Positions 34,898-46,960 of a DNA stretch of 64,000 bases are shown one piece after another. This DNA is from Diphasiastrum complanatum. Taxonomy: Eukaryota > Streptophyta > Lycopodiopsida > Lycopodiales > Lycopodiaceae. The translations under genes and the position numbers were made by a program. The DNA lies in NCBI GenBank assembly GCA_029204225.1, contig CM055102.1, positions 7,218,994 through 7,282,993 of the forward strand. The letters are read 5' to 3'. The notes under the pieces are model-generated. The model did no database searches. It had not been told where the DNA came from and saw only the letters and a list, made by a program, of their open reading frames with translations. How positions within the stretch are numbered: the stretch's first letter is position 1; every line of letters begins with the position of its first letter.

Positions 34898-35430
34898 TTT
34901 GGCACGTGAAACTCAATGGACCAATTGGGTGGTCGTAAGATTGGTGCTGAGACCAACGCATCCTTAATCTTCTGGAAAGCCTTTAGAGCTTCTTCATTCC
35001 AATGTGGATCCGTTGTGAGCTTGTAAATTGGTCTGGCTAACTCCGCAAAATCAAGAATGAAGATCCTATAATAGTTAGTATGACCCATGAAAATGTAGAC
35101 CTCGCGGATCGTCCCCGATGGTGATAGATCGATGATGATCCTGATCTTTGATTGATCCGTGGCGATCCCATGTCTTGACACTATATGGCTGAGTATCAAG
35201 CCATGTGTCACCCAGAATTGACATTTTTCTGGATTCAGGGAAATCTGGTATTCGCGACATTTTTGTAGCACCTTCTCCAAATTGGATAAGTGTTCTGAAT
35301 CTGGTCCATGCACTCACAGATCGTCCAAGAAAATTTTTAGACATTTTGCAAATAATCTTTGAATGTCACCTGCATGACTCGCTGGAAAGTGCTTGGGGCA
35401 TTGCAAAGTCCGAATGGCATCACTTTATAG
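34894..35430 (-). pseudogene. Gypsy-B reverse transcriptase, C-terminal part
   Basis: Begins at SYAYKVMPFGLCNAPSTFQR near 35430, with VMQVTFKDYLQN following, then a frame break. The YxDD box is replaced around 35320 by shifted sequence (KFSWTI and ECMDQ). It continues LEKVLQKCREYQISLNPEKC and GIATDQSKIRIIIDL. The upstream RT and protease are absent: the sequence right of 35435 is unrelated. Confidence 0.85.
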
Positions 35431-35439
35431 GCATAAGAG

Positions 35440-35679
35440 TTTGAGCTGCATAGGCCAAAACATATTCATTTATGGCAGGATCCATAAATGGTCCATCTGG
35501 TCCGTACCACTACTGCTGCTCAGGTTGAGGTGGCATTTGCATCTTTGTTTCGCTGCTGTCAGGTTTACATGGGCCATTTGAAGTGTCAGTTGATGATCCA
35601 ATCCTTGGATTTGTCGTTGCTGAGTGTCAGCAGATTTTTCGTCTGACTCGTTGTCCAGTAGTTGGTCGACTATTGGCAC
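35440..35679 (-). other. Short coding-like fragment, unassigned
   Basis: 69 open codons (MPIVDQLLDNESDEKSADTQ and so on) join without a visible boundary to Gypsy-B on the left and a copia integrase tail on the right. Probably part of one of these elements; no motif. Confidence 0.3.
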
Positions 35680-35978
35680 GCTTGAGACAGAGGCTCGAAT
35701 TGTCGTGTCAGAGGCAGGTGGTGAAGGTTCACTTGGAGCTTTATCCTTGTATTTGAGATTGGATCCTCGATAAAGACTGTATCCCTACTAAACAAAGTCT
35801 GTTGGGTATCGGAAGTGTACAACTTGTAGGTGTTGTTAGATGAAGCATATCCAATAAGGATTGTCTTATAGTCTGTGGAGTTCCCTGACATTTTCTTATG
35901 CCTTTGGTGAGCATTGGAGAGAGAAGATTGTTTTTTCAAAGAAATTACATATCTTTGCTCTCGGGGAAGTGTGGACAA
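35670..35978 (-). pseudogene. Copia integrase C-terminal fragment
   Basis: Contains TILIGYASSNNTYKLYTSDT and FSRDTVFIEDPISN, the copia integrase tail pattern (KxILxGYxxxxKxYxL, then SRDVxFxE). The core and everything else of this element are missing. A different copia lineage from Copia-C and Copia-E by sequence. Confidence 0.7.
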
Positions 35979-36229
35979 TTGGAGAGTGGCATTGTCAAGA
36001 GAATAATGTATATCCTATGATAAAATCCAATGTCATTCATAACCTATTGTGACTACTATATCGATGCAAATTTTTTCATATGAACATGGCTTTGTCATTG
36101 GATTCCATTACCTTTCCCAAAGAAAAGTATCATGCAAGGTAGCATTTATTCCAAGTCCAAAGATTAATCCAAATAAAATTGAAACATGGCTTGCTTCATA
36201 ATTACAATCAATCAATGTAACAACCAATT

Positions 36230-37760
36230 GATCCTTGGTTGGTTGTAAATAACTAGAGAAGCAATGGATAGAGGTATTCTTCTCTGATCAAAAACTTGAC
36301 AAGGACACTAGTCGAAGCTCTTGCTGGCTACAATCTTATAGATTGCAAATGGGTCTTTAAGATCAAATACAATGCCAATTGAGCAATTGATTCAAGGACT
36401 AGTAGCACGAGTGTTCGTTCAGATTCCCAATATTGACTACAACAAGACTTTCAGTCCAGTAGTCAAGCATTCATCAATTTGAGCTCTCTTACCTTATACT
36501 ATAGCAGTCGACCTTGAAGTACATCAACTCAATGTAAAGACAACTTATTTGAACAGAGTCATTGAGGAAGACATGTATATGCTCCAACCCAAGGGATATG
36601 TTCTCAAAGGTATGAAACATCATGTCTATATACTCCATAAGGCACTTTATGGCTGGAAACAATCAGTTAGAGCTTGGTTCCAAAGGATCAACACATTCCT
36701 CATCTGAGAAGGTTTTCAACCAAGCACGGCCGACAACAATATCTACTTCAAGTCAGTGCAACAATGCTTTATAATTATCACCTTTGTGTATATGATACAC
36801 TGTTTTAAGCAACAGTACTAATCTGGTGAAGGATGCTAAACAGATGTTGTCTTCCAAATTCGACATGACTGATCTGGCTCACTCTTGTCTCCATAAAGAC
36901 AGAGCGAGATGGCTAATATTTATTACTCAACAAATGTATTTTCACAACATGCTCATCAGATACAATCTAATTAATTGTAAACTAGCTCACTCAACAATGG
37001 ATCCAAGCCTGCGATTGTCAAAGGACCAATGTCCTCAGACCAAGCACGAAGAGGAGCAGATGAGAGAGTATCCTTATCGATTGATGCTTGGATCTCTCAT
37101 GTATGCAATGGTCTGTACAAGACCTGATATCGCCTTTGCATTTAGCTCACTCAGCCAATTCATGGCCAATCCTGACATTACTCATTGGAAGGCTTTGATA
37201 AGGGTCATGAGATACATTCGAGCTACTACGGACCAGTGCATTTTCTATGGATAAGTCAACAACGATAATCTTTATTGGCTCTGTGGATATTCCGATGCAA
37301 GCTAGGGAGGAGATGTAGATATTCATAAATCCACATTTGGATTTACGTTCTTCTTCAATGGTGGCCCTATATCTTGGAAAGTCGTAAGCAAACCTCTATT
37401 GCTCTTTCATCTACAAAAGCAGAGTATATTGTTGTTTCTCAATCTATTAAAGATGCATTTTGGTTGAGGAATTTACTAGCAAACATTAATTTAAACTAAT
37501 ACACCTCGACAATCATATTCTGTGATAATCAGAGTGCCATTGCCTTATCGGCCAACCCTAGATTTCAATGTAGGAGTAAGCACATTAAGATATGATATCA
37601 CTATGTCAGGGGCAAGATTATCGACAAAGAGGTGAGCTTAACATATTGTTGAACACATGACATGATTGTAGATGTGTTCACCAAGGCATTGAGAATTCAT
37701 GCACATAACAAATTTTATGCACAACTTAGTCTGAAGATCAAAGCATTCATGGATCCAAAT
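36230..37760 (+). pseudogene. Copia-F reverse transcriptase and RNase H, heavily decayed
   Basis: Plus-strand pieces: LIDCKWVFKIKYNAN near 36330, then many stops, LYGWKQSVRAWFQRI-like sequence near 36650, and an open stretch 36826-37254 with YRLMLGSLMYAMVCTRPDIA and FSSLSQFMANPDITHWKA. RNase H continues with GYSDAS, ISWK, TKAEYIVVSQSIKDAFWL, FCDNQSAIALSANPRF and VDVFTKALRIHAHNKFY. No YVDD box survives. It ends with TAAGGGGGGG and the LTR at 37771. Confidence 0.82.
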
Positions 37761-37770
37761 TAAGGGGGGG

Positions 37771-38585
37771 TGTTGGATTTATCTCCTCTACTCTCCTAAA
37801 TCCAATGTTAATCTAGTTCCATTCATTGCTGTATTACTTGCATTGTCGCGCAGCTCAACTATTGAAGATGAGCAAGTGAAGATGGCCGACATATCGGAGT
37901 TGGACGACTTATCAGATAGACCCAATCTGGCCGACTTATCGGAGAGACCTTACTTACCTGACATATCGAAAAATTCTGACTTATCAAGCCTCCTCACGCT
38001 CACCTTCTGTACTATGCAACCAACTTGACAATGACAGTAGCCACGATCTTCTTCTTGACGGCACAACGACTCCATGCCATCTTTTGTACACTCGTCTACA
38101 CAAATATAAATCATATAACTATTGTAATCTATTTAGAAGTGAGAGAGGTAAGAACTAGATCATCTAAGTTGATCATTCATGTGCTGAAGCGTACATTGTC
38201 ACTAAGATGCCAACTTATCAGAGACAGACATTGTAGATGCCTTCGTGCATCAATTCTTTCCTTTCAGATGGATTGTCAATATGAGCTCATAGCGTTTACA
38301 GATTTTAGTTAGTGTTGTGAGCACACAGTTTCATCCGCTATAGTCTTGTGCTCACTAGCATTATTTGACTTGTAATTCATTATACTTAATCTAAATGAAT
38401 TATTGTCTTGTTCTGCATTTAGATTTTATGTTAGTATTGCATGCTTTCAACTTTCTCTCTGCCTTTCTGATTGTCTGCTCTTCGCTTCCGCAACCACTAT
38501 GTAATCAAGCTGTAGTTCATTCTTGTGTTCGCCTACTGTCAACCAGTAGTGCACGCACCGAGAAAATTTTCGCACTTCCCTAGCA
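37771..38585 (+). repeat. Copia-F 3' LTR
   Basis: Starts TGTTGGATTTATCTCC immediately after the polypurine tract TAAGGGGGGG. The right end is uncertain, near 38585, before another purine tract that belongs to the next LTR. Its 5' partner is not in the window. Confidence 0.65.
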
Positions 38586-38635
38586 GGTCATGCATGTCCT
38601 ATTGAAGGAGTTGGAAGTATTTTCTTTTTAGGAGT

Positions 38636-39390
38636 GTGAAAATAAAAAAAGCCATCCAACTTAAATTTTGGGGTTGATGAAGATTTTCATTTTGCATGTA
38701 GTATTACAACTTGTAAATATCAAAATTAGCCTTGTAGAAATTTGAGCTACATTGCATGCAATAAAGTCTAGTTGGCATACGTGACATGCATGTAGATTTA
38801 GATCATGAAATGGCCAAATTTGGGCTAGTAGAAACTCGAGGTACCATAAATGCATAAAGTTATAATTGTCTAAAGTGACATGCAAGGCATGCAAGAGTTG
38901 TTATGGACACATGCAAGTGAATTTGTACATTAGTAGTGAAATTGCCACATGTAGAAAGTAGGTAAAAATAGGTGGATAGACATGCATGCAAAGTGATATG
39001 TGTCACTATTTTGGTAGATTACACTTTTAGATGTGGAGAAACGGAGTTACATGCTAGTACTACCATGAGCTAGGATCATTTCGTATATATGTAAGGGAGA
39101 ATCCTCACTATGCTTGATGATGAATCAAGCATTGTAGCAAATTCATGTCAATTTGGATTTTGGAATTGTAAGCTTGTAATGTGATTCTCTCTCTAACTCG
39201 AGAAGAGCCTTTTTCTCATGTAATAAAGTTTCATTATACTTTTTAGCACGTGTAAAATCTAATTGCTTTTGATTATTTGCATAATAGATTGTGATCTAGC
39301 CTTGGATTCTAGTATTGAATTGTGAATTTCACTCTAAATGTGGTTTATGTGTTATCACAAAGCTTAGGGAAGGTCATTAACACATTTGTA
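38636..39390 (+). repeat. Copia LTR (Copia-E family) with preceding purine tract
   Basis: CTTTTTAGGAG followed by TGTGAAAATAAAAAAAG matches the polypurine tract and LTR start of Copia-E. Further similarity appears at TCACAAAGCTTAGGGAA near 39360. The end is not defined. No coding sequence of the element remains beyond about 50 bases upstream. Confidence 0.6.
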
Positions 39391-40319
39391 GTTTTACTAA
39401 TCATAATTTTTTGAGTCCACATTAAAAATGACATAACTTTTTAGTGGTAATTCCAATTTCAATAGAGTTTGGTGCGTTAGAAAGCGCTTGGATGAATGCT
39501 TTCCAATGATATGTTAGATGATATACTTCCGAGGTACGAAAAAAAAAAAAGTATTACTTGAAAATAGTGTATAATAATGCAAAAGTGCATTTCTACCCAA
39601 AAAAGGTAGTGTCCTTGAAAGTCCATGTTGTACCACCAAACCATGCTTTTAGCCCTTACCAATTCCACCAAATTGCGACTAGTTCGATATGCCTCCTCCA
39701 TGCTTGTTGAAGATCTTTGATTTGAAAAATCCAATTGCACGAAGATGGCTGCACCATAAGTTGAGAACTCCGAGGCTTCCATGCCTCATCATGATCACAA
39801 AGATCATAGAGATCAAGATCATAACAAGAGTAAAAGTATTACATCAAAACTAAGCATACTAGCTTGATTAGTCCTCATACTAAGAACTTTATTCATTATG
39901 GATCTAACCTTGAAATCAAAGTCTAACTTGATCTCTTTGAGGCTCAATACATTCTCAAGGGTGTAAGTGTCCTCTTTGGATTCTTCACTTCAACTCAAGA
40001 GAAGTTTACAATATGCCTCATTACATGAAAAAACATGATTTTCAATATGTTTGAGCTTGTTCTCACTCAAGTTACTCTTACTATTTTCAAGAGCAAATTT
40101 TTGATGATACAATATCTTGCTTTCAAAATGTTTTGGAAAGATAATTAAGTCATCAATGACAAGCAAAATTTCCATACAAAAGGCATCATTCAAAACTAAA
40201 AAGGCCTTACTAAAACTTTGAGATGTGAAAATCTCAATTAAGCAAGACAATACATCAAACAAAGAAAGAGAAACATAAGTGAGTATTTTGGAGTGAATAA
40301 CACCTGAACTTTTCCTCTC
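39391..40319 (-). other. Unassigned segment
   Basis: 39477-39782 has a 101-codon minus-strand ORF, and 39990-40300 is coding-like on the minus strand (KHFESKILYHQKFALENS, LSENKLKHIENHVFSCNEAY), rich in Leu, Lys and Glu as in a coiled coil. I recognise no family; possibly the gag or linker of a copia element. Confidence 0.3.
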
Positions 40320-40900
40320 TTTTCCATGAAAAAATAACCACAAGGACTCAGCCTTGCACTTTGAAGAACCCCTCAAATACACTTGTTGAGGATACTCCTC
40401 CTCAAGCCTTGACCCCATCATAAGTTGACTGTCATCAATAGAAGTGACTTGTGATGAATCATGAGATGTTGAATATTGATCTTCATAAAGTATAACCTCT
40501 CTATTCGCAATCACCTTTGAGATACAGAGCATAAAGGCTTTGTAGGCCTCCTTGGTGGATAAGCATCCAACCATGATCCATGAACTTGGATCAACTTCCT
40601 TCCTTGCTTCCAAGAGAACATATGCAAAGAATAACTTTCAAGTACACTAAGGTAAACGATCTTAGGCTTATAGTTGACCAAGATTTCATATGGTGTATTT
40701 CTTCCAATAGCTCCATAACTCCACAAAGCTTTGAATAATGGAAAATAATCATGCACCATAAAACTTGAAGAAACAAGATATAACCAAGTGTCACTTGTGA
40801 AATTATCAATAAAAGTAGCAAAGCAAGTGGTATTCTCCATTACTTATAAATGTAGAAAAGTGTACATCTGAGTGTTCCAATCCCAATAAATGTGTTGTCT
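40320..40900 (-). pseudogene. Copia integrase fragment
   Basis: HSDVHFS-like sequence near 40870, CFATFIDNFTSDTWLYLVSS, then a jump to GAIGRNTPYEILVNYKPKIV and the tail MVGCLSTKEAYKAFML with REVILYEDQYSTSHDSS. The part holding the second Asp and the Glu block is deleted between FPLFKAL and WSYGAIGRN. Minus strand. Confidence 0.75.
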
Positions 40901-41009
40901 TGATAGAAGACATCAAATATGGCTCCTTATGTGATTTTGCTATAGAACAAGCCTCAGTTGACTTGATTTCCATGACCATACCACAGTTCTTTGGCTTTCA
41001 TTAGTCTAA

Positions 41010-41510
41010 ATTTTATTTGAAATGACAGTTTGAAAGTGTGGGAAAGTTAGAAGTCGAGTTTGAGTAGATTCAGAATTGAATGTTGGGTACTTTGAATCTA
41101 GACCTGAAAATAGTAGGGTTAGCATTTTGGTGGGAAAGCTAAGTGGCCAAATAGGGTCTGGACCTACTATAAAAGGATGTAACTTGTGGAGAGACATAAA
41201 TTCTCTCTTCTCTATCTCATTGCATGCTTATACATGGTTCTCTTGGGTTCTAATATCCATTGGTACACTATACTTGTGATTGCATGCAATTCTATGTGTA
41301 GAATGATCTATATTTGCTATTTTTGGATCCACACGTGTGAAATGCAGTAGCTTGATAGTTTTGTATAGAAAGCAACAATACTTTATTATTTGATTCATGT
41401 TTGATCAAGTTCTATTAGTTTTTGCATCTCATTTTGTGTGTAGATGTTGATTTTTCTACATTGGTGAGATTGGTAGAGTATCTTCTTTTGTAACCCAAGA
41501 TCTTTTTGTG
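41010..41510 (+). repeat. Copia LTR (Copia-G family), plus orientation, partial
   Basis: Aligns with the reverse complement of 42640-43374 over several blocks: GGACCTACTATAAAAGGATG, ACATGGTTCTCTTGGGTTCT, and AGATTGGTAGA followed by AACCCAAGATC. TATA box TATAAAAG at 41168-41175; CACACGTGTG at 41330-41339. It ends where the gypsy integrase fragment begins (about 41510). Confidence 0.75.
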
Positions 41511-42180
41511 GATTGGATCATCAATGAGCTGAAATCCTTCACACCTAACTTGTCCATTACAATTTTCCATAAATTGAAAATGAATTTGCCATCTCTGTAG
41601 CTCACTTCACCTTTGGTATTCCATGTGATTTGAAGACATTCTTCAAACATATTTGTGCTATTTGAGCTACACTATTAGTGATTGTATAAGGTAAAAATTG
41701 TGCATACTTTGTAAGCCTATCCACCAGCACATAGATACCATCATGGCCTCCAAATATTGTTGACAAGGAAGGTATTAAGTCCATACTTAAATTTTTTCAA
41801 CATTGTGTAGCAATAAACATGGTTGCTTGACATGTTTCACCTTATTCGATTAACAAGTAATACATTTTTTCACATATGTATATATAGTCTTCTTCATACT
41901 AGCCCATCTAAATAGCTTTTTGATTGCTTGATATGTCTTCAACATTCCACTATGCCTAGCACTCAGAGATGAGTGGAGATCGTATAGTATTTGTGGAATA
42001 AACTTAGATTTAGGAGCAAACACAACTAGAATGATCATACACCAATATTTGTAGGTTTTTGGAGGGGAACCCCAAAAAGGTTTCCGGAACACGGGGGCAG
42101 TTCTATCTTTTAAAAATTTTGTTGGAAATCCACCTGAGCTCTCAAGAATCACTATCAAGAACCAATTTACCATTGATCCA
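41511..42180 (-). pseudogene. Gypsy/chromovirus integrase fragment
   Basis: Contains the zinc-binding region LYDLHSSLSARHSGMLKTYQ with VKKCITC (HHCC), then MDLIPSLSTIFGG and IYVLVDRLTKYAQFLPYTIT (first Asp region) and YRDGKFIFNLWKI (second Asp region). Several stops; the Glu region is lost where the LTR abuts at the left. Confidence 0.75.
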
Positions 42181-42586
42181 GCTTGAAGCAGTTCGCTTGA
42201 GTCCAGTACTCAAAGTTCTTTTATCAAATCAGCATTCGACCATCCTCCCCTCATTTGAAAAAGTTGATGTTCTCATCAAGGCCAAACTAGAATCTAAGAA
42301 TTATGGTGTGGGCTTGATTCACCAACCAAGTTTAACATAAGTACAAAGGCACATGCTTTATTCATCGACTAGAAAAGATTAACATTTAAAAAGAATACAT
42401 TGTACATAGCACATGAAAAGAATCCTTACAGTTGAATGATTGATAGCCCTTTCACACCAGTAGCTAACGACTGGTGTTTTACACCCAAATTTGAGAAGCA
42501 TTTATATATCAATTATTAACTCATACAATTTGAATGTGTCACTTCACACCCTACAAGACACAAACTACGATTTTGTGATAGATCTG

Positions 42587-43374
<788 letters not shown>

Positions 43375-44177
43375 CTCCCTCTTCAACTAGTTTGAGCATA
43401 GACTTTGATAACACTCCAAGTGAAGTCCTATTCTTCATGAACAAGTCCTTTCCCAATGCTTTGGTGAAGATATCAGCTACACATTCCCTTGAGGACACAT
43501 GCTGAAGCTCCACCTCTTTTGCCATGACTTGCTCCCTTACAAAGTGATCTACCACCTCAATGTGCTTGCTCCTAGCATGAAAGATAGGATTGGTTGCCAA
43601 CCTTTGGGCTGATAGATTGTCATAAAAGATGATTGAGATCTCTAAAAAATCCAGCAAGTGAATATCTATGATCATCCTCTTGATCCATACCATCTTGTGC
43701 AATGTGTAAGAGCTTTGTACTCGGCCTCACTAAATGACAATGAGATAGTGGCTTGTTTCTTTGACATGGAAAATCCAAACAAGTTAGGTGATGATCCCTC
43801 GTACAATATGCCAAAATCACAAGTTCCAATGATGTACCTCAAAGTCGTTTCCCTAGATTCCAATGCTCTTCACTAGGATTTTGCATGAATTGGCTCAATC
43901 TCCCAACACAATAGCTTAGATCTGGTCTTGTGATGGTTAGATAGATGAGTGAACCAACTAGCTTCCTATAGAGAGTAATGTCCTTGAAGGATCTTTCATT
44001 ACCTCTTATAGTTAGCTTTACATGAGACTCCATTGGTGTATCACACGATTTTGCATCTACCATATGAAAGTTTCCTAGCATAGAATTACCATACTTCTCT
44101 TGACAAATGAAAGTAGATTGAGAAAATCTAGTCACCTCTATTCCTAGAATATAATGTAAGTGACCAAGATCATGCAC
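43375..44177 (-). pseudogene. Copia-G RT C-terminus and RNase H
   Basis: LGHLHYILGIEVTRFSQSTF, SCDTPMESHVKLTIRGNERS, SLIYLTITRPDLSYCVGRLS, then FSMSKKQATISLSFSEAEYK in another frame, and FYDNLSAQRLATNPIFHARS, CVADIFTKALGKDLF and LGVLSKSMLKLVEEG. The first RNase H Asp region is deleted (SNLFGFSMSKKQ joins early). It is followed by purine tract and LTR at the left. Confidence 0.85.
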
Positions 44178-44347
44178 CTAAAATTCCTTCTTGAGAGCAC
44201 TCTTGATATCCTCCACAACTTGATTGTTGAATAGCATCTCAAAAGGTGTCCTTCCATCCAAAATAGCACTTGGCCACCTATTGCACAAGAAATTAGCACA
44301 CAACAAAGCTTGATCCCAAAATGGCTTATCAAGGTTAGCACTCAATC
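44178..44347 (-). pseudogene. Copia-G integrase remnant
   Basis: A short stretch encoding, with shifts, an NYLCNRL/PFE-like region: the plus-strand complement gives CANFLCNRWPSAILDG and TPFEMLFNNQVVEDI. This is the integrase C-terminal part next to an internal deletion that joins gag, a scrap of integrase, and RT. Confidence 0.55.
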
Positions 44348-44378
44348 TCATGGCTTATCAAGGTTAGCACTCAACCTC
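44321..44378. repeat. 29-bp tandem duplication
   Basis: Copies 44321-44349 and 44350-44378 begin ATGGCTTATCAAGGTTAGCA and differ by one base (AATCTC, AACCTC). Located at the junction between gag and integrase scraps of Copia-G. Confidence 0.9.
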
Positions 44379-44773
44379 ATCTTTCCTTTTGCCATTTGAA
44401 GAAGATTCCCCTTGATCTTGCCCTTTAAATCACTTACTTTTGCTTTGCCCTTAGATTTGCCCTTGATGAATGTAGCCTCCTCTCCAACTTGAGATGTTGA
44501 TGCTTTAGCTTGAAGCCTATATTCTTCATTGATCAAAATCTTTTGAAGACCAATCAAACTTGAAAAAGTCTTTTGAATGGCAAGACTTTGTACAATGTTA
44601 GCATGAGCATCCAACAATCCATTAAAAATAACTTGAATAAGCTCTCCTTCCTTAATGCTCTCATCAATGCGAGCTAACTCATCATTCAAAGCCTTCACTC
44701 TCAAAACAAAAATATTAGGACTTTCTTCATTCATTTGCAAACATTGAAAGATTTGCCTTCTTAGAGTCAACAC
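44348..44773 (-). pseudogene. Copia-G gag (central part)
   Basis: 141 codons: LTLRRQIFQCLQMNEESPNI, FVLRVKALNDELARIDESIK, LIQVIFNGLLDAHANIVQSL and a lysine-rich tail GKSKGKAKVSDLKGKIKG. Matches Copia-I gag in order. The N-terminus and zinc knuckle are missing. Confidence 0.8.
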
Positions 44774-45021
44774 TCTAGAAGCAATTACCTTTCAACTGGA
44801 AATGTTAGAATTGAAATGCATTTCTTTGAAGGGAGTCATCTTCAAAATGTAGGCCAACATGCTATGGGCAATTCAACATGCCAGGCAATGTCCCCAAGCC
44901 CAAAAAATGGGTTCGAGTTGCCCTACATGGCACAGGGGCCCTGCCATGTCATCTGCCACATAGTGACAAGTGCATGTCAATCTGAAAGGGGGAAGCTACA
45001 TCCATCCTAGATAGATTTGGA

Positions 45022-45843
45022 ATGAAGAATTATAAAGGCATTGAGACACCAATGGAGCAACATGTAAAAGCATCTATTGGTTGTGATGAAGCATCCTTTG
45101 AGGACATCACATTATATAGAAGGCTTATTGGCTCCTTGATCTATTTAACTATAACTAGACCTGATCTTAGTTATAGTGTTGGAAAGTTAAGCCAATTCAT
45201 GCAAAGTCCTCTAGTTTCACATTGGAAGATGGCCAAAAGAGTTCTTAGATACATTTCATTCACTAAGAATTTTAGTATTTTGTATAGAGGAACTAATCTT
45301 GGCTTAAGAGCCTATAGTGACTCGGATTTTGCAGGTGACAAAGTGGATAGAAGATCAACAAGTGCCTTTGCCACCTTTCTATGTGATGGAGTAGTATCAT
45401 GGCTTTCCAAAAAGCAAGATACCATCTCCCTATCTTCCACAGAATCCGAATACAAGGCCTTGACATCAACATGCAAGGAGGTCTTGTGGCTCAAAAGGAT
45501 ATTGGTGGAGCTTCATGTCATGGAGGAGGAGATCCCTACCATCTATTGTGACAACCAATCAGCCCAATCACTTGCAACTAATCCTACCTTTCATGCAAGG
45601 AGCAAACACATCGAAATTGCTCATCATTTCGTGAGGGAAAAAGTGCAAGCTAAAGAGATCAAGCTCCAACACATGCCATCATCAAGTTGCTTGGCTGATT
45701 TGTTTACTAAACCTTTACCTAAAGATTCATTTGTCAAGATTAGATCTTCAATTGGAGTTATTGATAAAAGCATTGTGATCTCCAAGGCTAGATTTGAGGA
45801 GGAGTGTGAAAAATTGCCTACATTGGCAAATCTAGCCATGTAG
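45022..45843 (+). pseudogene. Copia-H RT C-terminus and RNase H
   Basis: 273 open codons without a stop: KGIETPMEQHVKASIGCDEA, LIYLTITRPDLSYSVGKLSQ, AYSDSDFAGDKVDRRSTSAF (Asp), SLSSTESEYKALTSTCKEVL (Glu), YCDNQSAQSLATNPTFHARS (Asp), and LADLFTKPLPKDSFVKIRSS. All RNase H catalytic residues are present. The frame runs on into the 3' LTR (from 45805). Gag, protease, integrase and most of RT are missing; left of 45000 lies unrelated sequence. Confidence 0.9.
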
Positions 45844-46495
45844 GATATTGTACATTTTGTCAATATTGTTTGTTGGTTACTTGAATGGCCAAAGTTTTAC
45901 TTGTACATACACACCTAAAGTAGGTTACCACGAGTCAAGAGGAGTGGCTGTGTCTATTTGATAGTGATTCCTACTTTGTAGGATCTAGACCATGATTTAT
46001 GATGAGATTTGTACCTACCATGCACCTACCAAGCATGACTCTTGGATCTAGGCTAGGGTTTTCACATTAGGGCAAGAAAGTGGAGTCTACTTCTTTATTA
46101 CATGCTGGATTTTCACCTAACTTTGCAAAGGAAGTGTGTTTTACTATGTATTCCCATTCTCCATAGTGAGAAGATAGAAAGTTTTTGGAGCCTCAAGGAG
46201 AAACTCGAGTTTCCTCTCATTGTATGGTGATTACTCTATTTTTCCAATGAAACCCAGCTTTGGCACTTTGTAAACACTGTCTACAGGCCGTACTACAGCC
46301 TTACTTCCACACGTGTGGAGTTGGATTATACTAATTGATCAATGCTTTGATTGTCTCTACTTGTTTCCTATCAAGCTGCTAAACTAGATCTTGTTTTCTG
46401 ATGACTAGTTTCTGATAGATCGTTTAACAAGCATACAATCACCTTGTGGATCATTCAAAGATCCATTTAAGGTCCTTAGTACTGTACTTTTCACA
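45805..46495 (+). repeat. Copia-H 3' LTR
   Basis: 691 bases, preceded by GAGGAGGAG. Inverted ends TGTGAAAA and TTTTCACA. Contains CCACACGTGTGG at 46308-46319. No 5' partner. Confidence 0.8.
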
Positions 46496-46499
46496 AACA

Positions 46500-46960
46500 G
46501 GTCCAATCGATCTCCAGATCCAAGATGCTCTCCTTCACGTAGACTCTTTCAGAGACGACTTATGTGAAATATGGGATGCACTTGAGATCCATCCGGGACT
46601 TCTAATTGGTAAGCTAAGGATCTGATCTTTTTCAAGATCTTAAACAGTCCTCTAAATCTAGGGGATGATTAGTAATGCTAGCCGGTACACATTATACTTG
46701 AATCCATCGAGATTCTCATAAAATACCCAACCCCCACTTGGAAGTCTCTTGGTGATCTTTTTAGAGTTGCATAAAGTTGGTCCCCATCCTAGGTACACTA
46801 GACATTCTCACGTGCAATCCGTAGCATTTCCTGCATATCATGTAGAAAATGCGCTACTTTTTGAACTTTGAACGCTTGAGTCTGTACTACAGTGGGTGAT
46901 ATAGGTTAAAAACTATACGTAAGCACACACGGGCTATAACCAGTAGCCAAATGCTTACTG
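46500..46960 (-). pseudogene. Chromovirus integrase C-terminal (GPY/F) fragment
   Basis: With stops, the minus strand reads SPRFRGLFKILKKIRSLAYQ, LEVPDGSQVHPIFHISRLKK-like text and, further right, FKVQKVAHFLHDMQEMLRIA. This is the conserved chromovirus pattern (LSPRFxGPFKIL, then AYxLELP, HPVFHVS). It sits directly right of the Copia-H LTR. Confidence 0.75.

Larger units (their letters stand above)
33324..35435 (-). mobile_element. Gypsy-B: partial Ty3/gypsy element (RT to integrase)
   Basis: Minus-strand order: RT C-terminal half (34894-35430), RNase H (34613-34897), integrase (33324-34480). Gag, protease and the N-terminal RT are gone. No LTR was recognised on either side. RT and RNase H are close to Gypsy-A, so the same family. 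No chromodomain follows the integrase. Confidence 0.85.
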
